This document shows, one piece after another, positions 1 to 6,723 of a stretch of DNA of 14,826 nucleotides (positions within the stretch are counted from its first letter, which is position 1; each line of letters begins with the position of its first letter). The notes under the pieces were generated by a model. That model saw only the letters and a program-made list of their open reading frames with translations, was not told where the DNA came from and searched no databases. The position numbers and the translations under genes are program-made. Source of the DNA: an uncultured Sphingobacteriales bacterium. Its GTDB lineage: Bacteria; Bacteroidota; Bacteroidia; Chitinophagales; Chitinophagaceae. The stretch spans positions 1 to 14,826 of the forward strand of contig CAMPKG010000040.1 of assembly GCA_946887085.1 (NCBI GenBank). Reading direction: 5' to 3'.

Positions 1-267
1 CATCCATGCCGTACCATCTACATTGCGTAGCGCCTGGAAATCGGCAAAGCCTGAAAAAGTTGTGTAGGGCACTATATTGCTCCACTGCTGGCGGTAGTTG
101 ACGCCTACCCGGTAGTCGGCATCGCTCATCAGGCCGGTGTTCGCGGGGTTTTGCAGCAGGGGCGCATGATAGTATTGCGAAAAATGCATGCTTTGCGCAG
201 ATGCCGTGCCTGATAGGCACCCGAGTGCAACTATTGCCGCTGTGTAGAATGCTGTCTTTTTGCTCAT
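1..267 (-). CDS. PorP/SprF family type IX secretion system outer-membrane protein (N-terminal part, cut by window edge)
   Basis: This is the first 89 codons of a gene that continues beyond base 1. It starts at ATG 267-265, with a signal peptide that probably ends at GTASAQ (about residue 25). The mature N-terminus reads SMHFSQYYHAPLLQNPANTG, the hallmark opening of PorP/SprF proteins, and is followed by YRVGVNYRQQW, also typical of the family. Members are outer-membrane beta-barrel proteins that work with the type IX secretion system; SprF is needed for export of the adhesin SprB in Flavobacterium. The start lies 4 bp after the stop of the large PKD protein upstream, so the two are probably co-transcribed and this protein probably serves that substrate (inference from arrangement). 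Full length, usually about 300-340 aa, cannot be seen here. Confidence 0.9.
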   Translation of the reverse strand, partial: MSKKTAFYTAAIVALGCLSGTASAQSMHFSQYYHAPLLQNPANTGLMSDADYRVGVNYRQQWSNIVPYTTFSGFADFQALRNVDGTAWM

Positions 268-271
268 AGGT

Positions 272-3200
272 CTATCTAATTAGGGTTACGTTTCCTTTTT
301 TATAAAATGTGCGTCCGTCGATGAATGATCCGTTCACTACAAAAGCATAAGCTTCCATTTCCTGCTGCTTTTCCTTGTGGGTACCATCCCAACCATGTGC
401 AGGATCATTTGCCTGTACATCAATGGCTTCGAAAACCAGCTCGCCCCAACGGTTATACACCCTCAGCGTCACTTTTTCCACGGCGCCGCCGCGTACGTAA
501 AATACATCGTTCTTGCCATCGCCATTAGGACTAAAGCCGGTAGGCACATCTATTATAGGCTCAACCTCGGCGAGCACCTGCTTGCAAAGAGTATCCCAGC
601 AATCGAACTGGTTTTTGGCCATGAGGCAAACCATATAAGTTCCCGTTTTTTTGTAGAAGTGTATAGGGTCGCGTTCTTCGCTTCCTGTGTTGTCGCCAAA
701 GTTCCAGTTGTAGGTCTCGGAACCAAGCGTTTTGTTGCGGAAGGTAGTTGGCTTGTTGACATCCTCGTCAGTGATGATCTTCGGACTGAAATCAAAATCC
801 ACAATCGGCGACGTTCTCACTTCCATTGTCTTGGTTATGGAGTCCATTTTATTGCAGGAGAGATCGTTATAAGCCACCAGTTTCACCTGGTACAGGCCTG
901 CAGTATCGTATTCGTGGGTGGGTGTGGCGTCTGTAGAAATATCGCCATCACCAAAATCCCAGAAGTAGGTTTTTGCCAGGGTGGATGTATTGTTGAATAC
1001 CAGTTTATTCCGTTCGCAAACCGGAGGCATCTCAAAACCTGCCTTCACATTAAAATTACTGAAGGTAACCTGCCTGCTTACAGTGTCGGGAGAATTACAT
1101 GATGTGGTGTCGATCATAGTCATCCTGATGGTGTAGGTGCCGGTATCTGCATAGGTATGCACCGGGTTGAGGCCCGTACCTGTTTTGCCATCGCCGAAAT
1201 CCCAGGTGAACGTAGTAAAACCTGGCGAGCCAGGTGTTTTACTGAACTGCGATTTGTTGACGATCTTAATATCGTAAGGCGAACAACTACCGTTAACTTC
1301 TATTTCAAAATCTGCATTGATCTTAACGGTATCTACAGTAATGGTCAGGTAGGCAGTGTCTTTTACTTTACAGGCATCGGGGTTGGTAACGATCATGCGT
1401 ATGGTAAATGTTCCCGCTTTGTTGTACACATAAGGATTGGGCACGAATTGAGTGCTGGTGCCTACCCCATCGCCGAAATCCCATTCGTAAGAAGTGCCAT
1501 TGCTTGAATTGTTTTGAAAATTTGCAGCTTCGCCGAGGCAAACCACTTTGTCGGGTTTGATATCAATGTTCGCGCTGACCGCACCAAGGTTGAATGCTAT
1601 CTTAATGGCGGCGAGGTTGCAGTTGGCGACAGGAGTACTGCTGTTGTTAGTACTGCTGTATGCCCCCGGCGTAGTTGCAAGTGCGCTCGATCCACCACAT
1701 CCACCGCAAATACTTTGATATACTACTCCATTCCGGTCGAACCTGCTGGTACCTCCGTCCACATGTTCAGCAAGCGTAGCTCCGCCATAATAGCCTGCAA
1801 ATAAAAGAGACGCTGCATTTTTGCTAATGACGATAAAGTAAAAATCACTGCCGTCCGTAGTGGAGGTCATAATGCCGGAAGGGGCGCCGTTAAAACGGAC
1901 GGGGTTGCTTGTTATATCAGTAGTCATGGCCGCGGTGCTGCCTCCGTTGCCTGCCGTTTGCCCGCCCCAGCCTGATACATAAATGTTCTGGCAGGAATCA
2001 ATCAGGAAAGCTACCGGAGAGATATCTACAGCATTGGCGTTAGGCTCCCCAAATCTAGTAATGAAAATAGGAGGACCAGTCAGGTCATTCTTCAACTTGA
2101 TAACAAACTGAGGGGAATTAGCATCGAACCAAGTTGAGTTAGGTAATAAATCAGTGCCTTTAGCGAGGGTATTGCCCATTGCATACACATCATCATTATC
2201 ATCCAGTTGTATGCCAAAAACCTGATCATAAGCGCTGCTGCCTACATAGGTTGCTCTGTTGAGCACCGGCGCGCCGGCATTCTGAAACCTGGCAATAAAC
2301 CCGTCGGCAACACCGCCCTTATAAGCAGGACCGTAAGAACCTGCTGTGATACCTCCGGCAAAGGCCGTAGCTGTAGTTCCACCCCCAACGTACAGCATTG
2401 TCTGTGCGTTATTCAATGCAAGAACGTATGCTGCATCCTCACCAGTTCCTCCGATATAGCTGCCGCCGATCACGGAACTGAGATTGCTGTTAAACTTAAG
2501 AACGAGCCCATCCTGACCACCAGCTAATGTACCACTGATACCAGTCAACCCCGAAGAGCGGGTGCACGAGGCAACATAGATATTCCCTGCATTATCCACG
2601 ATCACTTCGCTACGCGAGTCATCGGCGTAACTATGCTTCAGCGCCGCATTATTAGCGGTATTCCATGACGAGTTTATATTGACCCCGTCATCGTTTACCC
2701 CACCGTAGAAGGTTGATCCAACAAGAGCAGTTCCGGCAGCGTTAAATTTCGTAACGATTATATCAGCACCTCCTCCGATCGAATTATCAAAAGCATTTTG
2801 AGTAGGATAATTGCCTGAATATGCCCGACCCGCGATGATGAGGTTGCCTCCACCATCAACTATCATACTGTGTGGTTGTTCGTTGTCGCTGCCGCCAATA
2901 TAGGTGGAGTAAACAAGGGCTGTACCTGAAGGATTAAATTTAGAAATAGAAATATCGTACTCAGCGTTAGGGTTGCCACCACCGCTACCACCGCCATTAT
3001 ATGTTACATCATATGCTCCGGTTGTTACTGGGTATCCCTGATCAAAGGAAATACCGCCTGCGTAAAAATTACCTTGTGCATCATATGTGGCCGTAAACCC
3101 GAAGTTGTCAGCAACAGAACCGGAAAAAGTTGCGAAGATAATATCTGGGTCTATTATGAGTGTACGTGTTTCGTCGTAGCCTTTAGGAAATACAAAACTG

Positions 3201-3868
3201 ACCGTATTCCCATGAAGCTTGTATTTACAAGGCACTTCAACTCTTTTCCCGTCCAGATATTGATAGGCATAAGGAGCCATTTCTGTAACTGTGCCTACTG
3301 ATGTTTCAACGAGCAGATTGTTGTCTTTCACAGACAACTGTGCTCCCTCATAATTTAATTTAATCTGAGAAACGTCCGCTCCGGGCCGAACAATAAGATC
3401 ATATTTAAGGTTTGTATTCTCAGAAGATAAGTGTAGATCAATATCCTGGTATAAGGACTTATAATCAACATTATATGCCGGGTGTATCTCTCCTTTCCAG
3501 CGGGCCGGGTCATTGCCCAGAAAATAGTTGTAATAGTGTGGTTGTAATTTACCAGCGGTCACTTGTTCAGGCTTTCTCGCGCCAACAAAACGCATCCGGT
3601 AAACATGGAACCTGAGACGAGGTGGGGTGGATATCCGGCCATGTTTGAAATCGCTCGCTTTACTGCCATTCTCAGCTGCTCCCAAACGAAAGGTAAAACC
3701 ATTTTCTTCGAGATAAACATCACCGTATCCACCTGCAGCCTTGTACAGGAAGGGTTCCTTCCATTGGCCGCGGTTCTCAACAAACTCAAGTGAGCCATGT
3801 CCCGAATGGGCACGAAGCACATACGGAGATAGCAGTAAAAGACAAACGATCAGGTAGTTTTGTCTCAT
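272..3868 (-). CDS. Giant secreted PKD-domain protein with SBBP-like beta-propeller repeats and gliding-motility-type C-terminal sorting domain
   Basis: The product is 1198 aa. Domains in order: signal peptide (residues 1 to about 20); a Bacteroidota N-terminal module beginning LEFVENRGQW and ending near residue 240 at TLIIDPDIIFATF; a region of roughly 500 residues of SBBP-like repeats (forms such as YSTYIGGSDNEQPHSMIVDG and GNIYVA) that probably folds as a propeller; a Cys/Gly patch SICGGCGGSSA; four PKD-like domains with WDFGDG or WNFGDN cores near residues 796, 890, 972 and 1056; and a C-terminal domain from about 1107 (PTGFSPNGDGKNDVF, RVYNRWGELVFE, ending NVTLIR). That last domain is the gliding-motility-associated CHU_C type, a type B T9SS sorting signal, so the protein is expected at the cell surface or released. 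Its role could be adhesion, but no ligand or catalytic site is evident. It is followed 4 bp later by the PorP/SprF gene. No convincing promoter consensus was found upstream of 3868. Confidence 0.93.
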   Translation of the reverse strand: MRQNYLIVCLLLLSPYVLRAHSGHGSLEFVENRGQWKEPFLYKAAGGYGDVYLEENGFTFRLGAAENGSKASDFKHGRISTPPRLRFHVYRMRFVGARKPEQVTAGKLQPHYYNYFLGNDPARWKGEIHPAYNVDYKSLYQDIDLHLSSENTNLKYDLIVRPGADVSQIKLNYEGAQLSVKDNNLLVETSVGTVTEMAPYAYQYLDGKRVEVPCKYKLHGNTVSFVFPKGYDETRTLIIDPDIIFATFSGSVADNFGFTATYDAQGNFYAGGISFDQGYPVTTGAYDVTYNGGGSGGGNPNAEYDISISKFNPSGTALVYSTYIGGSDNEQPHSMIVDGGGNLIIAGRAYSGNYPTQNAFDNSIGGGADIIVTKFNAAGTALVGSTFYGGVNDDGVNINSSWNTANNAALKHSYADDSRSEVIVDNAGNIYVASCTRSSGLTGISGTLAGGQDGLVLKFNSNLSSVIGGSYIGGTGEDAAYVLALNNAQTMLYVGGGTTATAFAGGITAGSYGPAYKGGVADGFIARFQNAGAPVLNRATYVGSSAYDQVFGIQLDDNDDVYAMGNTLAKGTDLLPNSTWFDANSPQFVIKLKNDLTGPPIFITRFGEPNANAVDISPVAFLIDSCQNIYVSGWGGQTAGNGGSTAAMTTDITSNPVRFNGAPSGIMTSTTDGSDFYFIVISKNAASLLFAGYYGGATLAEHVDGGTSRFDRNGVVYQSICGGCGGSSALATTPGAYSSTNNSSTPVANCNLAAIKIAFNLGAVSANIDIKPDKVVCLGEAANFQNNSSNGTSYEWDFGDGVGTSTQFVPNPYVYNKAGTFTIRMIVTNPDACKVKDTAYLTITVDTVKINADFEIEVNGSCSPYDIKIVNKSQFSKTPGSPGFTTFTWDFGDGKTGTGLNPVHTYADTGTYTIRMTMIDTTSCNSPDTVSRQVTFSNFNVKAGFEMPPVCERNKLVFNNTSTLAKTYFWDFGDGDISTDATPTHEYDTAGLYQVKLVAYNDLSCNKMDSITKTMEVRTSPIVDFDFSPKIITDEDVNKPTTFRNKTLGSETYNWNFGDNTGSEERDPIHFYKKTGTYMVCLMAKNQFDCWDTLCKQVLAEVEPIIDVPTGFSPNGDGKNDVFYVRGGAVEKVTLRVYNRWGELVFEAIDVQANDPAHGWDGTHKEKQQEMEAYAFVVNGSFIDGRTFYKKGNVTLIR

Positions 3869-4002
3869 GATATATATTAAGTTAATACGTAAGATTCGTA
3901 TAGTAAATTTAACAAAAACTTGCCGTATTAAAGACAGAATTATAGCCTGAAAAGCAGGGCAGAACTATTAAAAATGATTAACGGAGAGCGAAAAATCCTT
4001 AA

Positions 4003-4019
4003 AGATGATGCGATCATCT
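4003..4019 (-). terminator. Possible weak terminator hairpin downstream of the YkuK-like gene
   Basis: A 7-bp perfect stem (AGATGAT / ATCATCT, 3-nt loop) lies 27 bp past the stop of the YkuK-like gene. On the minus strand it is followed by TTTAAGGATTTTT, an interrupted U-tract, so intrinsic termination is plausible but weak. The 177-bp gap 3869-4045 holds nothing else I can name. Confidence 0.35.
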
Positions 4020-4045
4020 GAAAAAGACTGGAATGGTGACCAAAC

Positions 4046-4525
4046 TTAATTCACCACTTTGTTGGCACAGCTGCTGCTGGCAAAGGCTTCGGGTTTGGCT
4101 TTGAAGGCAAAACCCATCCCGAGGATGTAACCCATTGCTTCGCGCAATGCTTCGTTACTTTTAAACTGCGGGTTAGTGTTGATGTCGGCATGTACTTCCA
4201 TGTCCACGTCATAAACGTTGAACAGGTCGCACAGCTCGTAGGCTATCTCTATGCTCTTTGCAACTTCTACCAGCATGCGCTCTTTTATCGAGTAGCGCTG
4301 CGTGGTTTTCTCATTGCAGATGAACATGAAACCGCCATGCTTTTCCCGCAGGAAAACGATGACCGTGGCAAACTCTGTTTCTGAACCCCGCACCTGTGAA
4401 TCGGTGCCGATGCAAACCTTCAGGTGGAAGCCTGCTTTTGTCTCCCTGACTATAGCCTCCTCCACCGCTCTTTTTACGGGGAGCCGCAGCGGCTCCCCAC
4501 TAAACGTACGCCATAACATAGGCAT
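4046..4525 (-). CDS. YkuK/DUF458 family RNase H-like protein
   Basis: The family is a predicted ribonuclease H-fold protein of unknown substrate, typified by Bacillus YkuK. Visible hallmarks are the first-strand motif VCIGTDSQVRG, with the acidic residue expected in an RNase H-like active site, the central segment TTQRYSIKERMLVEV, and VHADINTNPQFKSNEA toward the end. From ATG 4525 the protein is 159 aa. An in-frame ATG at 4564 would give 172 aa, but its extra residues look unlike the family. A promoter-like TAACTTTA (minus, 4548-4541) sits between the two starts, which favours the downstream one; ATG 4519 is also possible. The gene runs the same way as the DUF4394-like gene upstream, 103 bp away. 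A perfect GC-rich palindrome lies inside its first codons (4478-4498). Nucleic-acid cleavage is inferred from fold only. Confidence 0.8.
   Translation of the reverse strand: MPMLWRTFSGEPLRLPVKRAVEEAIVRETKAGFHLKVCIGTDSQVRGSETEFATVIVFLREKHGGFMFICNEKTTQRYSIKERMLVEVAKSIEIAYELCDLFNVYDVDMEVHADINTNPQFKSNEALREAMGYILGMGFAFKAKPEAFASSSCANKVVN
4478..4498. repeat. Perfect 21-bp GC-rich palindrome inside the 5' end of the YkuK-like gene
   Basis: GGGGAGCCGC and GCGGCTCCCC are exact inverted arms around a single central base. In RNA this folds as a 9-bp G+C-rich stem with a 3-nt loop, roughly 10 codons after the preferred start at 4525. On the minus strand it is followed by GTAAAAAG, not a U-tract, so it does not look like a classical terminator. 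It could slow early translation or bind a dimeric protein; function is unknown. Confidence 0.7.
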
Positions 4526-4628
4526 GTATTTTAATTCTACTAAAGTTAAACTAAACTTTGCCATTAAAGTACAGGGGCTATGTTATGAGCTTATTAAAAT
4601 GCACAGGTTATGAACATTTATCGCAATA

Positions 4629-5432
4629 CTATTGTTTCATCAGCCTGGCCGATTGCGGCTGGAACCCTGCCTGCTGCACGCGAAGACTGTACATCCCGGC
4701 CGGTATTGCGCCCACGTCTATCTCCAACTCGTTGCCGCCGGGTGCGTACACCAGCGAGCGGTAAATGTTGCCGTTAAGATCGAGGATGGTTACTGAAACG
4801 GCGTTTTCCGCTACATAGGGAAGCAGCACCCTTACCGTGTTATTGGTGGGGTTGGGATACAAAAACAATTCATCAGTGCCGTTAGGATCGTCGGCTATGG
4901 TCGTTGGCCCGCCGTCGCTATACGGAGCAGCGATATCCAACACCGGCACACCGGCATCAACATAGCTGGCTGTCACTAATCCTGTTCCATCGAGCAATCC
5001 GTTATCCGGGTCAAGTGTATAACTATTGCCGTTGGTTGCCGTCACGTGTAACAGGTTCTCCACGGGATGAAATTCAAAACCTACGCGTTCACCACTACCC
5101 AGCTGCAATAAAACAGGTTCAGTATTCACGGGCGTGGCAACGTAAACTGCACCACTGATGTCAATAATGTATACCTGCGCTTCGTTGTTCCGCTCGTCGT
5201 AACCGAGCGCGTAGAGATCCCCCGTTGCGGGGTGTATGTCTACTGCTAATAGCTGCTGCCCCGGCGTTACGAACATTACCTCGTTCAATGCGGTTATCTT
5301 CTCGGGGGAGTCAGGGTCTGCCAGGACGAACAGCTGGTTGTTTGTTGTCAGCCCGAATACGCTTTGGGCGTATATGTGCGTGGTCATTAATGCCAGCACC
5401 ATCGTAAGCAAAAAGTAAATGAACTGTTTCAT
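4629..5432 (-). CDS. Secreted DUF4394-like protein with type A T9SS C-terminal sorting domain
   Basis: The product is 267 aa. It has a signal peptide (residues 1-23, hydrophobic core then IYAQ), followed by VFGLTTNNQLFVLADPDSPEKI, a TPGQQLLAVDIHPATGDLYALGYDE segment, and GFEFHPVENLLHVTATNGNSYTLDPDNG. This pattern of strand repeats is characteristic of DUF4394 (possible beta-propeller or lipoprotein-like domains of unknown function). From about residue 190 a Por-secretion tail follows (LFLYPNPTNNTVRVLLPY, VTILDLNGNIYRS, IPAGMYSLRVQ), the type A sorting domain that directs export by T9SS. DUF4394 regions are usually longer, so this looks like a short or half-domain version. An AGGGAG stretch lies just before the ATG, unusual for a phylum that rarely relies on Shine-Dalgarno pairing. 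The gene is divergent from the DUF2911 gene. Its function is unknown; the export route is the secure part. Confidence 0.82.
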   Translation of the reverse strand: MKQFIYFLLTMVLALMTTHIYAQSVFGLTTNNQLFVLADPDSPEKITALNEVMFVTPGQQLLAVDIHPATGDLYALGYDERNNEAQVYIIDISGAVYVATPVNTEPVLLQLGSGERVGFEFHPVENLLHVTATNGNSYTLDPDNGLLDGTGLVTASYVDAGVPVLDIAAPYSDGGPTTIADDPNGTDELFLYPNPTNNTVRVLLPYVAENAVSVTILDLNGNIYRSLVYAPGGNELEIDVGAIPAGMYSLRVQQAGFQPQSARLMKQ

Positions 5433-5594
5433 GGCTCCCTGTTTTAATGCTTACTAGGTGGTTAAACACTATGCCATTGCCTCAAAAGGAAACTCTAAAA
5501 ATTCTGCCTGAACCTACTATACCGGCCCATCAAATTGCAGAACAAAAAATATCTTTCCAATTATATATTAAGTCATTATTAAAGTGGCCGCTGG

Positions 5595-5628
5595 TTGGGG
5601 CGAAATGGTACATAGTTTGCTATATTTA
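5595..5628 (+). promoter_or_regulatory. Possible promoter of the DUF2911 gene
   Basis: TTG at 5595-5597 and TATATTTA at 5621-5628 resemble the Bacteroidota -33 (TTG) and -7 (TAnnTTTG) boxes, with 23 bp between them and one mismatch in the -7 box. A start near 5633 would leave a leader of about 17 nt before ATG 5650. The match is modest. Confidence 0.3.
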
Positions 5629-5649
5629 TACAAAACCAACGAAAAACCC

Positions 5650-6144
5650 ATGAGGAAGGTATTATTGAGTGTGCTCTTTTTATTTGCTTTTTTACCCCTG
5701 GTACTGGCTCAGGGCCAGCTGAGCCCGAAAGCCACGGCAAAATCAACTAATGCAGAAGTAGTTTATGGCCAGCCAAGTAAGCGCAACCGTGTCATCTTCG
5801 GCGAGGTCGTTCCGTACAACGAGGTTTGGCGGGCGGGCGCCAACGAGGCAACGCAGATCAGTTTTAAAAAGGACGTGAATTTTGGCGGCACCCAGGTCAA
5901 AGCAGGCACCTATACCATGTTCGTTTTACCCACTGAAAAAGAGTGGACCGTAATATTGAACAGCGAGCTGGGGCAATGGGGACATTTCGATTATGAACAG
6001 CATAAGGCAAAGAACGTTGCCGAAATAAAAGTGCCCGTAAAACACCTGGACAATGTACAGGAGAAACTCACGTACAATGCCAATGATAATTCATTGACGA
6101 TCGAATGGGATCAGACTGCTGTCTCAATACCCCTGAAATACTAA
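5650..6144 (+). CDS. DUF2911 domain-containing secreted protein
   Basis: The product is 164 aa from ATG 5650. This start is preferred because it directly begins a clean signal peptide (MRKVLLSVLFLFAFLPLVLAQ); an upstream in-frame ATG at 5584 would put 22 residues without signal character in front of it. The mature protein contains the DUF2911 core: SPKATAKSTNAEVVYGQPS, FGEVVPYNEVWRAGANEAT, VNFGGTQVKAGTYTMFVLPT, and EWTVILNSELGQWGHFDY. This matches the usual single-domain periplasmic or lipid-anchored form in Bacteroidota, although no lipobox is present, so it is probably periplasmic. The family has no established biochemical function. The gene stands alone between a divergent gene and a strong terminator 134 bp downstream of its stop. 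Confidence 0.9.
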   Translation: MRKVLLSVLFLFAFLPLVLAQGQLSPKATAKSTNAEVVYGQPSKRNRVIFGEVVPYNEVWRAGANEATQISFKKDVNFGGTQVKAGTYTMFVLPTEKEWTVILNSELGQWGHFDYEQHKAKNVAEIKVPVKHLDNVQEKLTYNANDNSLTIEWDQTAVSIPLKY

Positions 6145-6221
6145 TAAAGCCGGAAAAACTAGTTCATCGGTTCATCTTACCGTTTCGTCGCAATTCAGTT
6201 CCGCGGGCATTCTTCCTGACA

Positions 6222-6229
6222 TAATTTTG
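6222..6229 (+). promoter_or_regulatory. Exact TAnnTTTG -7 element with no ORF downstream
   Basis: TAATTTTG matches the Bacteroidota -7 consensus exactly. At the expected -33 position only TTCC (6199-6202) is found, so the upstream box is poor. No ORF follows before the terminator at 6278-6314, which makes this a candidate promoter for a short non-coding RNA. Confidence 0.35.
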
Positions 6230-6234
6230 ATATT

Positions 6235-6314
6235 GCTTCTGAAAAGAAGAGCATAGGAGTAAACATAGGTAAACGGCAATCGCAGCATGTTTTTTAACAC
6301 GCTGCGATTTTTTT
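6235..6314 (+). ncRNA. Candidate small RNA (promoter-like box to intrinsic terminator)
   Basis: Between the exact -7 octamer at 6222-6229 and the terminator at 6278-6314 there would be a transcript of about 80 nt. It begins with a CTTCT-GAAA-AGAAG hairpin capped by a GNRA-type tetraloop (about 6237-6250) and ends in the terminator stem. No ORF of useful length fits. The alternative is that the sequence is only the 3' untranslated region of the DUF2911 transcript. I recognise no known RNA family. Confidence 0.25.
6278..6314 (+). terminator. Strong intrinsic terminator
   Basis: AATCGCAGC (6278-6286) pairs with GCTGCGATT (6301-6309). The stem extends past one mismatch by TGTT/AACA around a TTTT loop and runs into seven T residues (6308-6314). 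It terminates plus-strand transcription from the DUF2911 gene or from the candidate small RNA. Confidence 0.8.
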
Positions 6315-6340
6315 ATTGCTACCTTGTTTCTATAATACTA

Positions 6341-6568
6341 TTAAGCATCGGTACGACTGCCGCCACGTACGATAGCCGCAAACAGAAGGATAAATACTGC
6401 CACACCCACTATCCATACCCACGGGTTCGTGTACCACGTAGTTGTTTCGGTACGCGTCACATCTACATCCAGCTTAGCTGCTTCTTCCTGCGCTATAGCG
6501 TATACACTGGCAAACATGGTCAGTACCAGCATCATCAGTCGGCTCATCATTTTCTCCAGGCTCTTCAT
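6341..6568 (-). CDS. Small secreted/membrane protein, 75 aa, unknown function
   Basis: The product is 75 aa with a signal-peptide-like N-terminus (MKSLEKMMSRLMMLVLTMFASVYAIAQ), a short acidic and Thr-rich segment (EEAAKLDVDVTRTETTTWYTNP), then one clear transmembrane helix (WVWIVGVAVFILLFAAIV) and a basic RGGSR tail. After signal cleavage the chain would be a single-pass inner-membrane protein with a tiny periplasmic head. Similar small proteins with a WYTNPWVWI-like signature are familiar to me from other Chitinophagaceae genomes, but I know no assigned function. Start codons at residues 7 and 8 are alternatives; the first ATG (6568) keeps the longest n-region. The gene is divergent from the flavin reductase (155 bp gap) and faces the terminator at 6278-6314. 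Nothing suggests a pseudogene. Confidence 0.72.
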   Translation of the reverse strand: MKSLEKMMSRLMMLVLTMFASVYAIAQEEAAKLDVDVTRTETTTWYTNPWVWIVGVAVFILLFAAIVRGGSRTDA

Positions 6569-6685
6569 AATACAAGTTTTTAGTTATTAATAAATTCATA
6601 TTGTCCAGTGAACAACGCTTATCAAGGGTAAAAAATGATGCCATACCTCCCGTATTATCCTACCGAAATTGCAACGTTCTGTTAA

Positions 6686-6719
6686 TTGTAGCTTTTACCT
6701 AAGGAGACCGTTATTTTTG
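6686..6719 (+). promoter_or_regulatory. Promoter of the flavin reductase gene, giving a near-leaderless mRNA
   Basis: The -7 box TATTTTTG (6712-6719) is an exact TAnnTTTG match. A TTG at 6686-6688 lies 23 bp upstream, at the edge of the accepted spacing. Only four bases separate the box from ATG 6724, so transcription should begin at or within a few bases of the start codon. Confidence 0.6.
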
Positions 6720-6723
6720 CGTC

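Noticed and set aside
377..1102. Long plus-strand open frame opposite the PKD protein
   Set aside because: It lies antisense to a clear 1198-aa gene and its translation shows no family pattern or compositional sense; it is a shadow of the minus-strand codon usage.
6700..6706. AAGGAG as a Shine-Dalgarno for the flavin reductase
   Set aside because: It lies about 18 bases before the ATG and upstream of the -7 promoter box, so it would not be in the mRNA.
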